Origin: Methylothermaceae bacterium
Lineage (GTDB): Bacteria > Pseudomonadota > Gammaproteobacteria > Methylococcales > Methylothermaceae
Assembly (NCBI GenBank): GCA_027024125.1
Contig: JALVSV010000211.1
Coordinates: 1-5,550 of the forward strand
Length of the DNA stretch: 5,550 bases
Direction of reading: 5' to 3'
The translations under genes were made by a program, and so were the position numbers. The notes under the pieces are model-generated. The model did not search any database. It saw nothing but the letters and a program-made list of their open reading frames with translations, and was not told the DNA's origin. The number at the start of each line of letters is the position of its first letter. Within the stretch, counting starts at the first letter, position 1. Shown piece after piece: positions 5,214-5,550 of the stretch.

Positions 5214-5550
5214 TTATGCCTGTAATTCCTGTATCAGATGACGAACAACCGAAGGTAATTGCCGGCTTTCATGATAGGCATGCAACTGCCTTTGCCACCC
5301 CAAACCATTTCGGAAACGCCGATGCAAGTAATGCAGATAGTTTTGGTGGTTTTTCTCTACCCTCTTCAGCAAAAGATCAAACAGTACCTCGATGATGTCA
5401 GAGAGAGGGCGTACCCCACCATCGGCATCGATGTAACTGGCCAATGATCCCCTACGGGTAGCCTGAAAATAGTTCTCTTTCTCCAACCACCAGGGTATCG
5501 GTGTCGGCAGAATGGCCGGCCGCTGCTCCACGTGAGTGTTGACAAGATAT
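5214..5550 (-). CDS. GCS2/YbdK-type carboxylate-amine (glutamate-cysteine) ligase, C-terminal part
   Basis: This gene enters from the right edge on the minus strand; 111 residues and the TAA stop are visible and the frame stays open to the window end, so the start lies outside. GCS2-family enzymes join glutamate to an amine such as cysteine using ATP; E. coli YbdK has weak glutamate-cysteine ligase activity. The assignment rests on the family's C-terminal layout: a WW-x-x-KEN-x-x-x-ATRRG segment (active-site-side helix with Asn, Arg and Gly), then SYIDADGGVRPLSDIIEVL, then a long helical stretch ending GLGWQRQLHAYHES, and a final VVRHLIQEL helix. The internal GTG at 5531 is not a real start, because coding clearly continues upstream of it (YLVNTH). 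Without the ATP-binding half the substrate cannot be told, so I give no gene symbol. No clear terminator follows the stop. Its relation to DUF1820, same strand 255 bases downstream, is unknown. Confidence 0.75.
   Translation of the reverse strand, partial: YLVNTHVEQRPAILPTPIPWWLEKENYFQATRRGSLASYIDADGGVRPLSDIIEVLFDLLLKRVEKNHQNYLHYLHRRFRNGLGWQRQLHAYHESRQLPSVVRHLIQELQA

Noticed and set aside
5144..5447. Plus-strand frames of 83 and 62 codons near the right end
   Set aside because: Both lie mostly antisense to the GCS2/YbdK-type coding region, which shows clear family pattern; neither has a recognisable product.
1..5550. CRISPR array, tRNA/rRNA genes, transposase, phage, toxin-antitoxin or defence genes
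   Set aside because: No regularly spaced repeats, no cloverleaf or rRNA-like stretch, and every gene of any size is assigned to a housekeeping family or to DUF1820; nothing supports a novel gene system here.

Overview
The window reads as ordinary core chromosome of a gammaproteobacterium with moderate G+C. The main evidence is the gene order hisC, petABC, sspAB followed by a DUF1820 gene. Supporting details are a PVWY Qo motif and 15-residue haem-ligand spacing in cytochrome b, both typical of beta/gammaproteobacterial bc1 complexes, and an SspB tail ending in a ClpX-binding peptide very like that of E. coli. The presence of a bc1 complex means a respiratory (or phototrophic or chemolithotrophic) organism. 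An environmental, possibly sulfur-oxidising lineage would fit, but nothing in these bases proves it.

Layout, left to right. Positions 1-585 hold the 3' part of hisC (histidine biosynthesis), cut by the window edge. Positions 586-824 are a 239-base intergenic region with a 13-base dyad and a candidate sigma70-type promoter for petABC. Positions 825-3516 are the petABC operon (Rieske protein, cytochrome b, cytochrome c1), its genes joined by 4-base ATGA overlaps. Positions 3517-3601 carry a 13-pair hairpin followed by a T-rich stretch, a terminator or attenuator candidate. Positions 3602-4625 are sspA and sspB, separated by one base. On the minus strand, converging on sspB with a 12-base gap, is a DUF1820 gene (4638-4958). 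Positions 4959-5213 are non-coding as far as I can tell, but hold a nested inverted repeat bracketed by imperfect direct repeats. Positions 5214-5550 (minus strand) are the C-terminal end of a GCS2/YbdK-type carboxylate-amine (glutamate-cysteine) ligase that runs off the window.

How the genes work together: PetABC forms the quinol:cytochrome c oxidoreductase, which takes electrons from quinol to a periplasmic cytochrome c and builds proton-motive force. SspA is a GST-fold RNA-polymerase-associated regulator, and SspB is an adaptor that delivers ssrA-tagged proteins to ClpXP; both relate to stress and starvation. The pet-ssp adjacency is a familiar gammaproteobacterial arrangement rather than a new system.

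I see no mobile element genes, CRISPR array, tRNA, rRNA or defence system. The points most worth a second look are the long C-terminal extension of cytochrome b, the Lys-Arg Tat signal and Phe-for-Tyr change in the Rieske protein, the hairpin placed directly before sspA, and the repeat-structured spacer at 4990-5182.
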